From contig OZ244725.1 in assembly GCA_965219305.1 (NCBI GenBank), positions 3,906,001 to 3,970,000 of the forward strand: a stretch of DNA of 64,000 bases, written 5' to 3'. A program made the position numbers and the translations under genes. The DNA comes from DATHTS01 sp965219305 (GTDB lineage Bacteria; Acidobacteriota; Blastocatellia; Pyrinomonadales; Pyrinomonadaceae). The notes under the pieces are model-generated. The model did no database searches. It was given only the letters and a program-made list of their open reading frames with translations, and was not told the origin of the DNA. Of the stretch, positions 17,596-26,896 are shown piece after piece (position 1 is the first letter of the stretch; every line of letters begins with the position of its first letter).

Positions 17596-19104
17596 TCAAA
17601 AACTTATTCTATCACGTTCGTTTTCAAAAACTTTCAGACGACTGATGACCATAAGATTTTCGCGCCAATCGTGATTTAATTCAAATTTATAGATTCCGAT
17701 TTCGTCCGTTATCGTGCTTGCCAAAAAAGTAAAATCGCGGTGAAAACAAAGCGCGGGCGCGACGAGATAGACGAGCGTCGGCGCATCGGAAATCTGTTTG
17801 TCGCCGAAAACACACGCTTCGTTTAAAATTCCTCTTCGTCTTTGCAGTTCGATCTTTCGCCAGTAATCAATCGCCTGAAACGGCATTTCGCGATCGGGTT
17901 GCACTTTTAATTCGATAATTATCAAACGCCCGTCGTTCCGCAAAGCAAGCAGATCAATTTTGTCGCGGGCGGTGCGAAATTGATTGTAAAGCGGCGACAA
18001 AATCAGATTCGCGTCGAGGAGTTTTATATTTCTCTGCAAGATCGCTTCGAGCCACGCTTCGGGCGCGAGTTTATACAAAGCGTGGCGGTGATTCGGCGAA
18101 TTGAAATTGCGGTAAATTTTCAGATCTTCAAGCAATTTTTCAAAATCGGGAAGATTTTTATCACTTAAAACGCGCTTTTCTTTTTCGATTCCGAACCAGA
18201 CTTTTTCAACGCTCAAAGATTTGCGTATTCGCACGAACGGCAGACCGAGAAACCGCAGAGTTTCGCCGTTTTTGCTAAACATTACATCAATTTCGTCGGG
18301 CGCGAGTTTAATTAATTCGCTTGCTGTGCGGCTTGTCTGAAAATTTTCGGCGAGTGATAATTTATTTGCCTTTTCGCGCCATAAATCTTCGATGGAAAGT
18401 GTTTTTAATTTCTCGATCTTTAACTGCGAATCCGAATTTTTCTCTTTTGATTCCGCGTCGAACAGAACGATTTTACTTTTCCAATTATTTCGCAAAAGCG
18501 CGTGAATTCTCTGTAGATCACGGCGCGTTTTTTTGTTGGCGAGAATCCAGATTTCACCGATCGGATTTTTGCGGCGGTTTTCTAAATTTCTAAGCCAAAA
18601 GATCGCCGAAGTCAGAAGATTTTCCGGCGTGGCGAGTTCGGAAACGTCGGCTAAAACCGCGATTTGTTCGCCGCCGCGTTTTTCCGCGATAATGTTGGCG
18701 AGTCTGCCGTTTTCCTGATTTAGTGCGACGCGGACGAGTTTTAATTCGTGGAAATTTTCGATCAGAAACTTGGAGATTTTGTTCGCTTTTTCGATTCGCG
18801 CGAGTTCGGTTTCGGCGATTAATTCTCCGGCGGAAGTTCGCGGAATAAGTGTTATTTTTTCAGTTTCGCGCTCGAAATTTCGTGTCAGGTCGAGAATGAT
18901 TTTTTTATTTTCGATCTCAAACCTTTTAATGCGCCACGTTTGAAAACCTTTGTCATCGAGAAAACTCAATAGAATTTTATTTCTCTCAAATTCGATTTCA
19001 ATTTCCGATTTTTGCAGGGAGAAAGACTTGCCGGAAAAACGAACGAGAAGCCATTCTTCGTAAGCTTCGATAAGATTTTCGAGTTCGACGGCGATTTCGT
19101 TCAT
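17596..19104 (-). CDS. PD-(D/E)xK nuclease-fold protein with unknown N-terminal region
   Basis: A 502-aa protein, counting from the ATG at 19104; a longer TTG frame at 19158 would overlap the upstream gene. The last 120 residues carry a restriction-endonuclease-like core: KIDLLALR (Asp near 384), then GRLIIIELKVQ (Glu398-x-Lys400), then FQAIDYWRK. This resembles NucS/DUF91-like nucleases. The N-terminal 380 residues are charged, with alpha/beta stretches I do not recognise. It follows the SGNH esterase gene by 5 bp and is surely co-transcribed. A role in DNA repair or defence is inference from the fold alone. Confidence 0.75.
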   Translation of the reverse strand: MNEIAVELENLIEAYEEWLLVRFSGKSFSLQKSEIEIEFERNKILLSFLDDKGFQTWRIKRFEIENKKIILDLTRNFERETEKITLIPRTSAGELIAETELARIEKANKISKFLIENFHELKLVRVALNQENGRLANIIAEKRGGEQIAVLADVSELATPENLLTSAIFWLRNLENRRKNPIGEIWILANKKTRRDLQRIHALLRNNWKSKIVLFDAESKEKNSDSQLKIEKLKTLSIEDLWREKANKLSLAENFQTSRTASELIKLAPDEIDVMFSKNGETLRFLGLPFVRIRKSLSVEKVWFGIEKEKRVLSDKNLPDFEKLLEDLKIYRNFNSPNHRHALYKLAPEAWLEAILQRNIKLLDANLILSPLYNQFRTARDKIDLLALRNDGRLIIIELKVQPDREMPFQAIDYWRKIELQRRRGILNEACVFGDKQISDAPTLVYLVAPALCFHRDFTFLASTITDEIGIYKFELNHDWRENLMVISRLKVFENERDRISF

Positions 19105-19109
19105 TTTAT

Positions 19110-19856
19110 TTAAGGTTTTCTGTCTTTCCAGAAATACTCGATCATTCTTTTCGACCAATCGGTGTAGCCTTTTTCCGACGGGTGAATTCCGTCGGCGAAA
19201 AATCCTTCGGTAACTTCGCGCGGTTGCGGGAAATAGAAAATATTTTCCATCGGTTCGGTCAAATCCATAATATTTGCGTTATGAAGTTTCGATAAATTCC
19301 ACAAAATCCCGCGAATCGGCTGCGGCAAAGCGGGCGAAAGTCTGATCGCCGGACAATTTGCCAGAAAGATAATTGCGTTCGGATTTTTTTCGCGCATAAT
19401 TCCGAGCAATTCCGTCATATCGTTGCGCCATTTTTTCGGACTGCTGAGTTTTAAAACATCGTTTCCGCCGAGCGCGACCAAGATATAATCGAATTGTTCA
19501 ACGGGAATTTTCGGCACGAGTTGTTTGATCGTTTCGCGCGCGGTAACGCCGCTTTTGCCGACGACCGACCATTTTACGGATTTGCCGATCTTCTCACTTA
19601 AAAATTTTGCAAATTGTCCGGCGAGTGCGGTTTCGTGTGTTCTCGCGCCGAGTCCGGCGACGGTTGATTCGCCGATCACGAAAAGTTTTACGTTTTCGGG
19701 GAAAGTCCCGTATTTTCCGGTTTTATCGCCTTGCGCGTCGGGCAGAACGCCGACTTTGCGGCGAACATATTTGCCCTGCAAAACCAAAAACGGCGAAACG
19801 GGCAAGATAAACATTCCGCCCAAAATATAAATCGCCTGCCAACGAGTTATTTTCAT
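19110..19856 (-). CDS. Membrane-anchored SGNH/GDSL hydrolase
   Basis: Esterase-type hydrolase. Block I is VKLFVIGESTVAGLGA with the nucleophile Ser, block III is LVALGGNDVL, and block V is DGIHPSEKGY with the Asp-His pair. An N-terminal hydrophobic segment (residues about 7-28) and basic residues after it suggest an uncleaved membrane anchor. At 248 aa it is a normal single-domain member. Its stop lies 5 bp before the start of the PD-(D/E)xK gene, and it is divergent from the lipoprotein gene at 19891. The ester substrate is unknown. Confidence 0.85.
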   Translation of the reverse strand: MKITRWQAIYILGGMFILPVSPFLVLQGKYVRRKVGVLPDAQGDKTGKYGTFPENVKLFVIGESTVAGLGARTHETALAGQFAKFLSEKIGKSVKWSVVGKSGVTARETIKQLVPKIPVEQFDYILVALGGNDVLKLSSPKKWRNDMTELLGIMREKNPNAIIFLANCPAIRLSPALPQPIRGILWNLSKLHNANIMDLTEPMENIFYFPQPREVTEGFFADGIHPSEKGYTDWSKRMIEYFWKDRKP

Positions 19857-19890
19857 CTCTCTAGTGTGTTAAAATCGCTTTCGTCTGCCG

Positions 19891-20553
19891 ATGTCATTGT
19901 TGAAACCGTCAACCATTCTCATCTTTTGCGCCGCCATTTTCAGCGCGTCGTGCAATTCTTGTTCAACGCCCGAAAACAACACGAACACGAATAGTTTTGT
20001 CGCCGAAGAAATCAAAACCGGAATTCCGTTTGCAACTAAAGAACCCGACGTTTTTCAGACAGATATTATTGTAACGGCAAACGGCGCGGAAAGAAAATAC
20101 TCGCTCGCCCGCAACGGCAAAAATCGTCTGACGATCTTCGGCGGAGATTCGAAAAATGCAATTTCTCTTCTGCAAACCGAAGACGGGAAAAGTTTTGTGT
20201 TAAACAAAGCGAATAAAACTTATACGGAAAATATCGCGGGCGACAATTATTCTTCGAGCGAATTGAATCAATACTTGACGACCGAATGGCTCAATCAAAA
20301 AACCGATGCGTCCTTTACAAAAATCGGAACGGAAAACGGTTTAACAAAATACCATGTGAAATTGGCTGATTCTGAAAATTCGGAGATTTTAATTTACTTT
20401 GACGAAAATCTGCAAATGCCCGTTAGACAAGAATTCTATTCGATTTACGGCGGTCAGAAAACTTTGAATTTTACGGTTGAAATGAGAAATTTTCAGCCGC
20501 AGACGGACAAGAATCTTTTTGTGATTCCAAAGGATTTCAAAAAAAATGAATAA
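19891..20553 (+). CDS. Putative outer-membrane lipoprotein, LolA/LppX-like
   Basis: Lipoprotein of 220 aa: the signal sequence MSLLKPSTILIFCAAIFSASC ends in a lipobox-like FSASC. An Asn/Thr linker is followed by a beta-rich body (VTANGAERKYSLARNGKNRLT, EILIYFDENLQMPVRQEF) whose strand pattern resembles LolA/LppX-type hydrophobic-ligand carriers. This assignment is by shape only. The stop overlaps the start of the thioesterase gene by 8 bp, so the two are translationally coupled. It is 34 bp from the divergent SGNH gene, so the promoters must overlap. Confidence 0.7.
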   Translation: MSLLKPSTILIFCAAIFSASCNSCSTPENNTNTNSFVAEEIKTGIPFATKEPDVFQTDIIVTANGAERKYSLARNGKNRLTIFGGDSKNAISLLQTEDGKSFVLNKANKTYTENIAGDNYSSSELNQYLTTEWLNQKTDASFTKIGTENGLTKYHVKLADSENSEILIYFDENLQMPVRQEFYSIYGGQKTLNFTVEMRNFQPQTDKNLFVIPKDFKKNE

Positions 20554-20965
20554 TAAGAATCTTACCGAAATAAGAAAGCAACTGGCGCGAAAAGGTTTTG
20601 AAAAATCGGATTTCGATCAACTCGTCGGAATAGAATTCGTTGACATCGGCGAAGGTTGGGCGACGCTGAAATTAAAAATGCAGGATAAACTAAAACAGCC
20701 GCAGGGAATTTTGCACGGCGGCGCGACGGCGACGTTAATTGATACGGCGATGGCGTTTGCCGTAATTTCAAAACTCGCCGAAGACGAAAAAGCGGCGACT
20801 GTAAATTTGACAGTTCATTATCTGCGTTCCGTTACAAAAGGCGAAATCGTCTGCACGGCGCGAATTGTAAAAGCGGGAAAGCGTCTTTTGACCGTTTCGG
20901 CGGAAGTTATAAATGACGAAGAAAAAATAACTGCAACGGCGATTTCTACTTACTCAAAAGTTTGA
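20546..20965 (+). CDS. PaaI-family hotdog-fold thioesterase
   Basis: Cytosolic acyl-CoA thioesterase of the hotdog fold. The signature GILHGGATATLIDTAMAFAV (residues about 52-71) includes the catalytic region HGG...D, followed by the strand VNLTVHYLRSVTKGEIVCTARIVKAGKR. At 139 aa it is the standard length. Its start overlaps the end of the lipoprotein gene. The substrate (phenylacetyl-CoA or other) cannot be told. It is convergent with the aldolase-like gene. Confidence 0.9.
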   Translation: MNNKNLTEIRKQLARKGFEKSDFDQLVGIEFVDIGEGWATLKLKMQDKLKQPQGILHGGATATLIDTAMAFAVISKLAEDEKAATVNLTVHYLRSVTKGEIVCTARIVKAGKRLLTVSAEVINDEEKITATAISTYSKV

Positions 20966-21007
20966 GTTTTAATTTAACTTTATTTGGAATTTTGCAAAGT
21001 ATTAAAC

Positions 21008-22129
21008 TTACCAACCGCGATTTATTTCCCATTTATCAACGATCTTTCCGTCGTCGAGAATGTGGTAATGCGAATGTTGGAGCGCGGTCAGACAGGAATG
21101 ATTTGCTAAAATCCGCACGCGCGAACCGACTTTTAGATTGTTGAAAATCTTTTCGTCGGCGACCGAAATTTCGGCGTGTTCTTGTGAAAGCGAACCGACG
21201 CGCAGATTCAAGTTGTTTCCGTCCAAATCATAAACGCAACCGTAACCGCAATTTTCATCGAATTCCACCGCGCCGCGATCTTTGGAAAGTGCGACCGCGC
21301 CCGCATCAACGACGATCTTTTGGCGTTTCGAATCTTTATGAATTACCGCCGCCAAAACTGTTAAAGCGCAATCTTCAAATTTGCAGCTTCCCAAGCTCGC
21401 CTGAAAAGCGTCGAAGAAAATGTAGTTTCCGCAGCGAAATTCGGTGATGCCTTTGAGATGGTCAATCGCGCTCAAAGTCGGAGTTGAACCAATGCTGATG
21501 TCGGGAATATCTAAACCTTTGCCGCGCAGATTTTCGCCCAGATTTTTCATTATGTCCCGTTCCTGACGTGCTACATTCAGCAGTTTTTCCGGCGTATTTG
21601 CGTGATAAGAATGTCCGGCGTGAGTTAAAATTCCGGCGAAATTCAAGTGAGAAGAATCGCCGATAAATCGCGGGATTTCAAATGCTTCCGCCGCGTCGGG
21701 TTCGACCCCGCAGCGATGATAACCGCAGTCAATTTTTACGAAAACACCGAGTTTCGCGTCTTCCATTTTCGCCGCCGCGTTGAGAGATTTTGCGGTTTCG
21801 AGGTCGTCGGTCAAAACCGAAAACTTTTCGCAGTTGTTGGAAATCTCGAACGCTTCGGCAAATTTTCCCGCTTCGATGGGAACGCCGTAAGTTATGTCGG
21901 AAAAGCCGTTCGACGAAAAAAACTTTGCCTCCGAAAGCGTCGAAACCATAATTTCGCCGTTCGTTTTTTCGGTTTGAAGTTTGGCAATTTCGAGACAGCG
22001 ATGAGTTTTAACGTGCGGACGCAATTTGACGTTTAATTCTTCGGCGCGTGTCGCCGCGTAAATTGCATTTTGCTTCATTCGCTCGAAATCTACGATCAGC
22101 GACGGCGTTTTGATTGTTTCTAATTGCAT
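21008..22129 (-). CDS. D-threonine aldolase / D-serine dehydratase-like PLP enzyme
   Basis: Alanine-racemase-fold PLP enzyme. I use the ATG at 22129 (MQLETIKTPSLIVD). The longer frame to 22198 only adds residues encoded by the repeat just upstream. The PLP lysine is in LRPHVKTHRCLEIAKLQ, the domain contains VKIDCGYHRCGV, and the C-terminal metal site is ANHSCLTALQHSHYHIL (a His and Cys pair), as in D-serine dehydratases and D-threonine aldolases. The length of 373 aa fits. It lies downstream of uvrA on the same strand, separated by a REPIN-like element. Confidence 0.87.
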   Translation of the reverse strand: MQLETIKTPSLIVDFERMKQNAIYAATRAEELNVKLRPHVKTHRCLEIAKLQTEKTNGEIMVSTLSEAKFFSSNGFSDITYGVPIEAGKFAEAFEISNNCEKFSVLTDDLETAKSLNAAAKMEDAKLGVFVKIDCGYHRCGVEPDAAEAFEIPRFIGDSSHLNFAGILTHAGHSYHANTPEKLLNVARQERDIMKNLGENLRGKGLDIPDISIGSTPTLSAIDHLKGITEFRCGNYIFFDAFQASLGSCKFEDCALTVLAAVIHKDSKRQKIVVDAGAVALSKDRGAVEFDENCGYGCVYDLDGNNLNLRVGSLSQEHAEISVADEKIFNNLKVGSRVRILANHSCLTALQHSHYHILDDGKIVDKWEINRGW

Positions 22130-22140
22130 AGATTTACGAC

Positions 22141-22272
22141 TGGAGCGCAAGCGTCCCCGCTTGCAATGAGCGCGATAGCGCGAAAAATGCCCGGTCAAAA
22201 TTCAAGTTGAAGATTACCGAACATCGTTAGCGCTTTTTCACGCGCTTTGCAAGCGGGGACGCTTGCGCTCCA
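22141..22272. repeat. REPIN-like paired hairpin element, second subfamily
   Basis: A perfect 26-bp inverted repeat (22141-22166 against 22247-22272). Each arm is itself a hairpin: GCAAGCG, loop TCCC, CGCTTGC, preceded by the tail TGGAGC. The spacer also has GCGCG-rich near-palindromes. The same tail and loop as the four elements at 56-60 kb, but with different stem bases, point to a related subfamily. It fills the junction between uvrA (stop at 22279) and the aldolase-like gene (start at 22129). Confidence 0.85.
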
Positions 22273-22278
22273 ATCGGT

Positions 22279-25158
22279 TTATTTCAAATTATCTTTCAGA
22301 TAATTCCCCGTGTGCGATTTTTTCACTTTTGCGAGCTGTTCGGGCGTTCCTTTGGCGACGATTTCGCCGCCGCCGATTCCGCCTTCGGGACCTAGATCAA
22401 TTATGTAATCGGCGGTTTTTATCACGTCCAAGTTGTGTTCGATAACGACCAGACTTCCGCCGTTTTCGATCAGGGCGTTGAAGGCGGCGAGCAATTTGTT
22501 GATGTCGTCGAAATGCAGTCCGGTCGTCGGTTCGTCGAAGATGAAAAGCGTTTTTGACTTGGTTTTGACTGCCAGATGCGCGGCGAGTTTTACTCGCTGT
22601 GCTTCGCCGCCACTTAACGTCGTAGCGGATTGTCCGAGACGCAAATAGCCCAAACCGACATCATCGAGCGTTTTCAATTTTTTCGTTAATTTGCCGACAT
22701 CTTTGAAGAATTTGATTGCTTCATTGACTGTTAAATCTAAAACTTCGTGAATGTTTTTGCCTTTGTAGCGCACGTCGAGAATTTCAGGTTTGAATCTGGT
22801 TCCGCGGCAGTCTTCGCAGGTCAGTTCGACATCGGCGAGAAACTGCATTTCGACCGTTACCGTTCCGCTTCCCTGACAGGTTTCGCAGCGTCCGCCGGGA
22901 ACGTTGAACGAGAAATGCGACGCGGTAAAACCTTTGATCTCCGCCATATTCGTTGACGCAAAAGTTTCGCGGATCGCGTCATAAGCCTTGATGTATGTTA
23001 CCGGATTCGAGCGCGGCGTTCTGCCGATCGGCGATTGGTCAACCATCATCACATCGTCAACGAGTTCGATGCCTTTGATGTCTTTGAAATGTCCGACCTG
23101 TTCTTTCCATTCGCCGCGTTTTTTCTTGATTCCGGCATAAAGAATGTCGTGAATGAGCGTGGATTTCCCAGAACCGGAAACGCCTGTAATGCAAACCAAC
23201 ATATCGAGCGGAATTTCGACCGAGACGTTTTTCAGATTATGTTCGCGCGCGCCGGTTATTTCGATTTTTCTTTCCGACGGTTTTTTGCGCGTTTTCGGAA
23301 TTTCAATTTTTTTAACGCCGCGCAGATACTTTGAAGTCAAGGAAATATCGCTCTGAATTAAGCCGGGAAAATCGCCTTCATAGACGACATTCCCGCCGTT
23401 TTCGCCCGCGTAAAGTCCGATGTCGAGAATGTGATCGGCGCGGCGCATCGTCTCTTCGTCGTGTTCGACGACCAAAACAGTATTGCCGATGTCGCGCAGA
23501 TTTTCGAGAATTTTTATCAAACGTGCGTTGTCGCGCGGATGCAGACCAATCGAAGGTTCGTCCAAAACGTAAAGCGTACCGACGAGAAGCGAGCCGAGAT
23601 TCGTCGCTAATTGTATGCGTTGCGCTTCGCCGCCCGATAAAGTCGAGGCGAGACGGTCGAGCGTCAGGTAATCCAAACCGACATCAACCATAAATTTTAT
23701 GCGGCGCGTGATTTCGAGCAGAAGTTTTTCGGCGATTTTCGTGCGTTCTTCGTTTAACTCTAATTGTTCAAAGAAAACTTCCGCGTCTTTGATCGAAAGC
23801 GCGACGATTTCGGGCAGAGATTTGCCGCCGACTTTGACGCTTCGCGCTTCGATCCGCAAACGTCCGCCGTTGCATTCGGGGCAGAGCGTGTAGCCGCGAT
23901 ATTTCGATATGAAAACGCGGACGTGAAGTTTATATTTTTTGCGCTCGATATATTTGAAAAAACCGCGCACGCCGCGCCAGCCTTTTGTGCCTTCAAAAAT
24001 AATTTCTTTTTGTTCGCTTGTCAGATCGGAAAAAGGAATTTTATTGTCAATCCCGTTTTGTTCGGCAAATTCCGTCAATTCGCGTTTCGCCCACGCATAT
24101 CGCGGACGAGCAAACGGTGCGATCGCGTTTTCCTTGATCGAAAGATTTTCGTCCGGCACGACCAAATCCCAATCGAGATCAACCGAATTTCCGAAACCTT
24201 GGCAAACCGGACACGCGCCGAACGGCGAATTGAAACTGAAAAGCTGCGGTTCGGGAATTTCGTAAACCGTGCCGTCGTATTTGCAGATAAATTGTTCCGA
24301 AAAATTGAGAACGGTCGGCGCGTCGGTTTGCGATTCCTTATTTTTTGCGGATTTCGCGGCGGTTTGAACGCTTTCGCGTTCATTGCCGTCAGGCTGACGG
24401 CGTTCCGGCGCGGTTTTAATGACGACCGCGCCGCCTTCACGGAAACAGATTTCGAGCGAATCAACGAGACGCTGGCGAATTGATCTGTCGGCTTTCAGAC
24501 GATCAACGAGAACGTAAGTTTCGTTGAAATTTTTGAGTTTATAATCTTCCGGTCTTTGCAGTTCGATCATTTCGCCGTCGCGGAAAAGACGCGAAAAACC
24601 GTGTCCGAGCAAGCTCATCAACACCGCCGTGTCGTTTTGCTTTTTCGCCGCCGGATTGAAGAAAACTTCAATCGGAAAAAGTAAATAAAACCGCGTTCCT
24701 TCGTCCAAAGTTTCCAAAATCTCGGTCGCCGCCGATTCGGGCGAATCTTTTTTCACTTCGCGCCCGCATTTGTAACAGATCGTCTGACCGACACGCGCGA
24801 AAAGAAGGCGCAGATAATCGTAAATTTCCGTCTGAGTCGCCACGGTCGAACGCGGATTTCGCGTCGAATTTTTCTGCCGAATGGCGATTGCCGGCGCGAT
24901 TCCGGTAATTTCGTCAACATCAGGTTTGTCCATCCGCTCCAAAAACTGCCGCGCATAAGCCGAAAGCGATTCGACATAACGACGCTGACCTTCGGCATAA
25001 AGCGTGTCAAAAGCGAGCGACGATTTTCCCGAACCTGAAACTCCCGTAACGATCGTTAATTTGTTATAAGGAATCGAAAACGATATGTTTTTCAAATTAT
25101 GAACCCGCGCTCCGCGAATTTCGATGGCTTCTTCCGATTTTGTCTTTACCGCTTGCAT
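22279..25158 (-). CDS. uvrA: Excinuclease ABC subunit A
   Basis: DNA-damage recognition ATPase of nucleotide excision repair; it works as a dimer with UvrB. Both ABC halves are complete: Walker A TGVSGSGKSSLAFDTLYAEG near residue 40 and TGVSGSGKSTLIHDILY near residue 640, and signatures TLSGGEAQRIQLA and TLSGGEAQRVKLA. The zinc modules are seen as FGACPVCQGFG...YTLCPECNGG and GGRCETCQGSG...LTCEDCRG. At 959 aa it is full length. A candidate promoter and an AAAGGA ribosome site precede the ATG. A REPIN-like element follows the stop. Confidence 0.98.
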   Translation of the reverse strand: MQAVKTKSEEAIEIRGARVHNLKNISFSIPYNKLTIVTGVSGSGKSSLAFDTLYAEGQRRYVESLSAYARQFLERMDKPDVDEITGIAPAIAIRQKNSTRNPRSTVATQTEIYDYLRLLFARVGQTICYKCGREVKKDSPESAATEILETLDEGTRFYLLFPIEVFFNPAAKKQNDTAVLMSLLGHGFSRLFRDGEMIELQRPEDYKLKNFNETYVLVDRLKADRSIRQRLVDSLEICFREGGAVVIKTAPERRQPDGNERESVQTAAKSAKNKESQTDAPTVLNFSEQFICKYDGTVYEIPEPQLFSFNSPFGACPVCQGFGNSVDLDWDLVVPDENLSIKENAIAPFARPRYAWAKRELTEFAEQNGIDNKIPFSDLTSEQKEIIFEGTKGWRGVRGFFKYIERKKYKLHVRVFISKYRGYTLCPECNGGRLRIEARSVKVGGKSLPEIVALSIKDAEVFFEQLELNEERTKIAEKLLLEITRRIKFMVDVGLDYLTLDRLASTLSGGEAQRIQLATNLGSLLVGTLYVLDEPSIGLHPRDNARLIKILENLRDIGNTVLVVEHDEETMRRADHILDIGLYAGENGGNVVYEGDFPGLIQSDISLTSKYLRGVKKIEIPKTRKKPSERKIEITGAREHNLKNVSVEIPLDMLVCITGVSGSGKSTLIHDILYAGIKKKRGEWKEQVGHFKDIKGIELVDDVMMVDQSPIGRTPRSNPVTYIKAYDAIRETFASTNMAEIKGFTASHFSFNVPGGRCETCQGSGTVTVEMQFLADVELTCEDCRGTRFKPEILDVRYKGKNIHEVLDLTVNEAIKFFKDVGKLTKKLKTLDDVGLGYLRLGQSATTLSGGEAQRVKLAAHLAVKTKSKTLFIFDEPTTGLHFDDINKLLAAFNALIENGGSLVVIEHNLDVIKTADYIIDLGPEGGIGGGEIVAKGTPEQLAKVKKSHTGNYLKDNLK

Positions 25159-25190
25159 AGATGAAATGTCCTTTCGTAAAAGAAAACTTT

Positions 25191-25218
25191 ATTCTATCAA
25201 ATCGTTTTTCACAGGCAA
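25191..25218 (-). promoter_or_regulatory. uvrA: Candidate promoter for uvrA
   Basis: On the minus strand: TTGCCT (25213-25218), 16-nt spacer, TAGAAT (25191-25196), about 32 bp before the ATG; AAAGGA lies just before the ATG. I do not recognise an SOS box. The rest of the 315-bp divergent gap at 25159-25473 is AT-rich without a gene, and I see no clear promoter for the DUF1223 gene in it. Confidence 0.45.
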
Positions 25219-25473
25219 AACAGCTAAAAGGAAACTCGGCAACTATAAAATATAGAGATCATAAAAATCAGAATCGAAAAGCACAAAAATTACCGACAAC
25301 TTAGCAGTTATTTCAAATAACGGCGCAATTGTTGGCAGTAACGACGCCTCAATAATTTTCAACAACTGCAAATAAAATCGGGATTTTATCTATTCAGATA
25401 GCATTTTCTTTGTTTATGGGAATATAAATTTCTAGTTTCGGCATCTTAAAAGTGAAAAAGATAGGTGAATTTT

Positions 25474-26265
25474 ATGAAATCAATAATTTTGTTTGCTATT
25501 TTAATGCTGTCCGTCGCCGCTTGTTCGGCGCAAAAGGTCGAAAGTCAGAAAGTCGAAACTTCAAAGACCGAAAATAAAAAGCCGAAAACTGATTCGACGG
25601 CGAAAAATTTTGTTATCGTCGAACTTTTTACGTCTGAAGGCTGTTCGAGTTGTCCGCCCGCCGATAAAGTTTTGTCGCGTCTGAAGAGCGAGCAACCCAT
25701 CGCCGATGTCGAGATCGTACCGCTCGCTTTGCACGTTGATTATTGGAATTATCTCGGTTGGAAGGACGAATTTTCAGATGCCGCATACAGCCGCCGCCAG
25801 AGCGGTTACGCTGACAGGTTCAAGCAGGATTCAGTTTACACGCCGCAGATGGTCGTCAATGGCGAAACGCAATTTGTCGGAAGCAATTTCGATACGGCTG
25901 TAAATGCCGTCAAAGAAGCCGCGAAAACGAAGCGCGGCGCGGTTGAAATGAAAGTTGAAAATAATAAATTAAATTTAAACATTTCCGATCTGCCGAAACA
26001 CGATAATTCTTATGTTTGGCTCGTCGTCACGGAAGACGATCTGCAAACGGATGTCAGACGCGGCGAAAATTCGGGCAGAAAACTTTCGCATACGGGAGTC
26101 GTGCGTGAAATGAAATTGCTCGGCAACATCGAAGCCGAAAAAAATGAGTTTTCGACAACCGCCGATTTGAGTATCGCGAAAGACTGGAAAAAAGACAATT
26201 TGAATGTGGTCGTTTTCGTACAAGGACAAGATTCCAAAAATATTTTTGCCGTCGGCAAGCAATAA
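25474..26265 (+). CDS. DUF1223 thioredoxin-like lipoprotein
   Basis: Exported protein of the DUF1223 family. I start at ATG 25474, which has the ribosome site AGGTG at the right distance; the longer frame uses GTG 25465. The N terminus is a lipoprotein signal (MKSIILFAILMLSVAAC). The thioredoxin-like core has the redox-type motif FTSEGCSSCPPADKVL, then ALHVDYWNYLGWKDEF and YTPQMVVNGETQFVGS, as in the family. At 263 aa it is typical. The family's function is not settled. A terminator shared with the BON gene follows. Confidence 0.88.
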   Translation: MKSIILFAILMLSVAACSAQKVESQKVETSKTENKKPKTDSTAKNFVIVELFTSEGCSSCPPADKVLSRLKSEQPIADVEIVPLALHVDYWNYLGWKDEFSDAAYSRRQSGYADRFKQDSVYTPQMVVNGETQFVGSNFDTAVNAVKEAAKTKRGAVEMKVENNKLNLNISDLPKHDNSYVWLVVTEDDLQTDVRRGENSGRKLSHTGVVREMKLLGNIEAEKNEFSTTADLSIAKDWKKDNLNVVVFVQGQDSKNIFAVGKQ

Positions 26266-26288
26266 TTGAAAAGGGAAATTTATAAAAT

Positions 26289-26327
26289 AAAAAAGCCGCG
26301 GTGTTCTAGAATGCCGCGGCTTTTTTT
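26289..26327. terminator. Bidirectional Rho-independent terminator
   Basis: AAAAAGCCGCGG pairs with CCGCGGCTTTTT around a loop containing TTCTAGAA. It is A-rich on one side and T-rich on the other, and lies between the convergent DUF1223 and BON genes. Confidence 0.88.
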
Positions 26328-26350
26328 GATTAAATTGTATTGTCGAAAAA

Positions 26351-26896
26351 CTATTTGTCGGACTTGGCTGTGTTGGTGTTACCCATTTTTTCGTCCTTAT
26401 CCGGGGAAGTCATTTGATTGGTCATCGAATCTTTCGCGTCAACTTTTAATTCGTTTTTGACGCTTTTCACACCGTCAACCATCGCGGCTTTCGCGGCGGC
26501 ATCAGATTGTGCTTTTGTTCCAACTGTTCCTTTCAAAGTAACCACATCGTTTGCAACATCAACATTGATGGTTGAATCACGAAGATCATTAACGCCTGCT
26601 AATGCTGTTTTGGCTTTTGTCCAGAGCCAAAGATCATTTGCGCCTTGTCCGATTGTTGCGCTTGAATCTTTCGCTTCTTTTTCGTATTTGGCTTTATCTT
26701 TGTCAAAATCTTCACGCGTCATTTCTTTATTCGTGTTGGTATTGATGTTCGATGTATTGTCGTTGGTAACGACAGCCGTGTTGTTGGCAACTTTGTTGCC
26801 GTTAAGATTTGTTCCGCTGGTGTTGCTGGTTGTTTCACAACCGATGAATGCCATCGTCGCAACTAATACTAAACTTAAAAGTGTAATTTTTTTCAT
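26351..26896 (-). CDS. BON-domain lipoprotein
   Basis: A 181-aa envelope lipoprotein. The ATG at 26896 has a ribosome site (AAGGAAG) and starts the signal MKKITLLSLVLVATMAFIGC. A low-complexity Asn/Thr linker follows (NTNTNKE). One BON domain covers residues about 95-165 (TKAKTALAGV...STINVDVANDVVTLKGTVGT...AAKAAMVDGVKSVKNEL). A Lys/Asp-rich tail ends it. BON domains bind membranes or phospholipid. The frame to 26929 is rejected because it precedes the ribosome site. Confidence 0.88.
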   Translation of the reverse strand: MKKITLLSLVLVATMAFIGCETTSNTSGTNLNGNKVANNTAVVTNDNTSNINTNTNKEMTREDFDKDKAKYEKEAKDSSATIGQGANDLWLWTKAKTALAGVNDLRDSTINVDVANDVVTLKGTVGTKAQSDAAAKAAMVDGVKSVKNELKVDAKDSMTNQMTSPDKDEKMGNTNTAKSDK

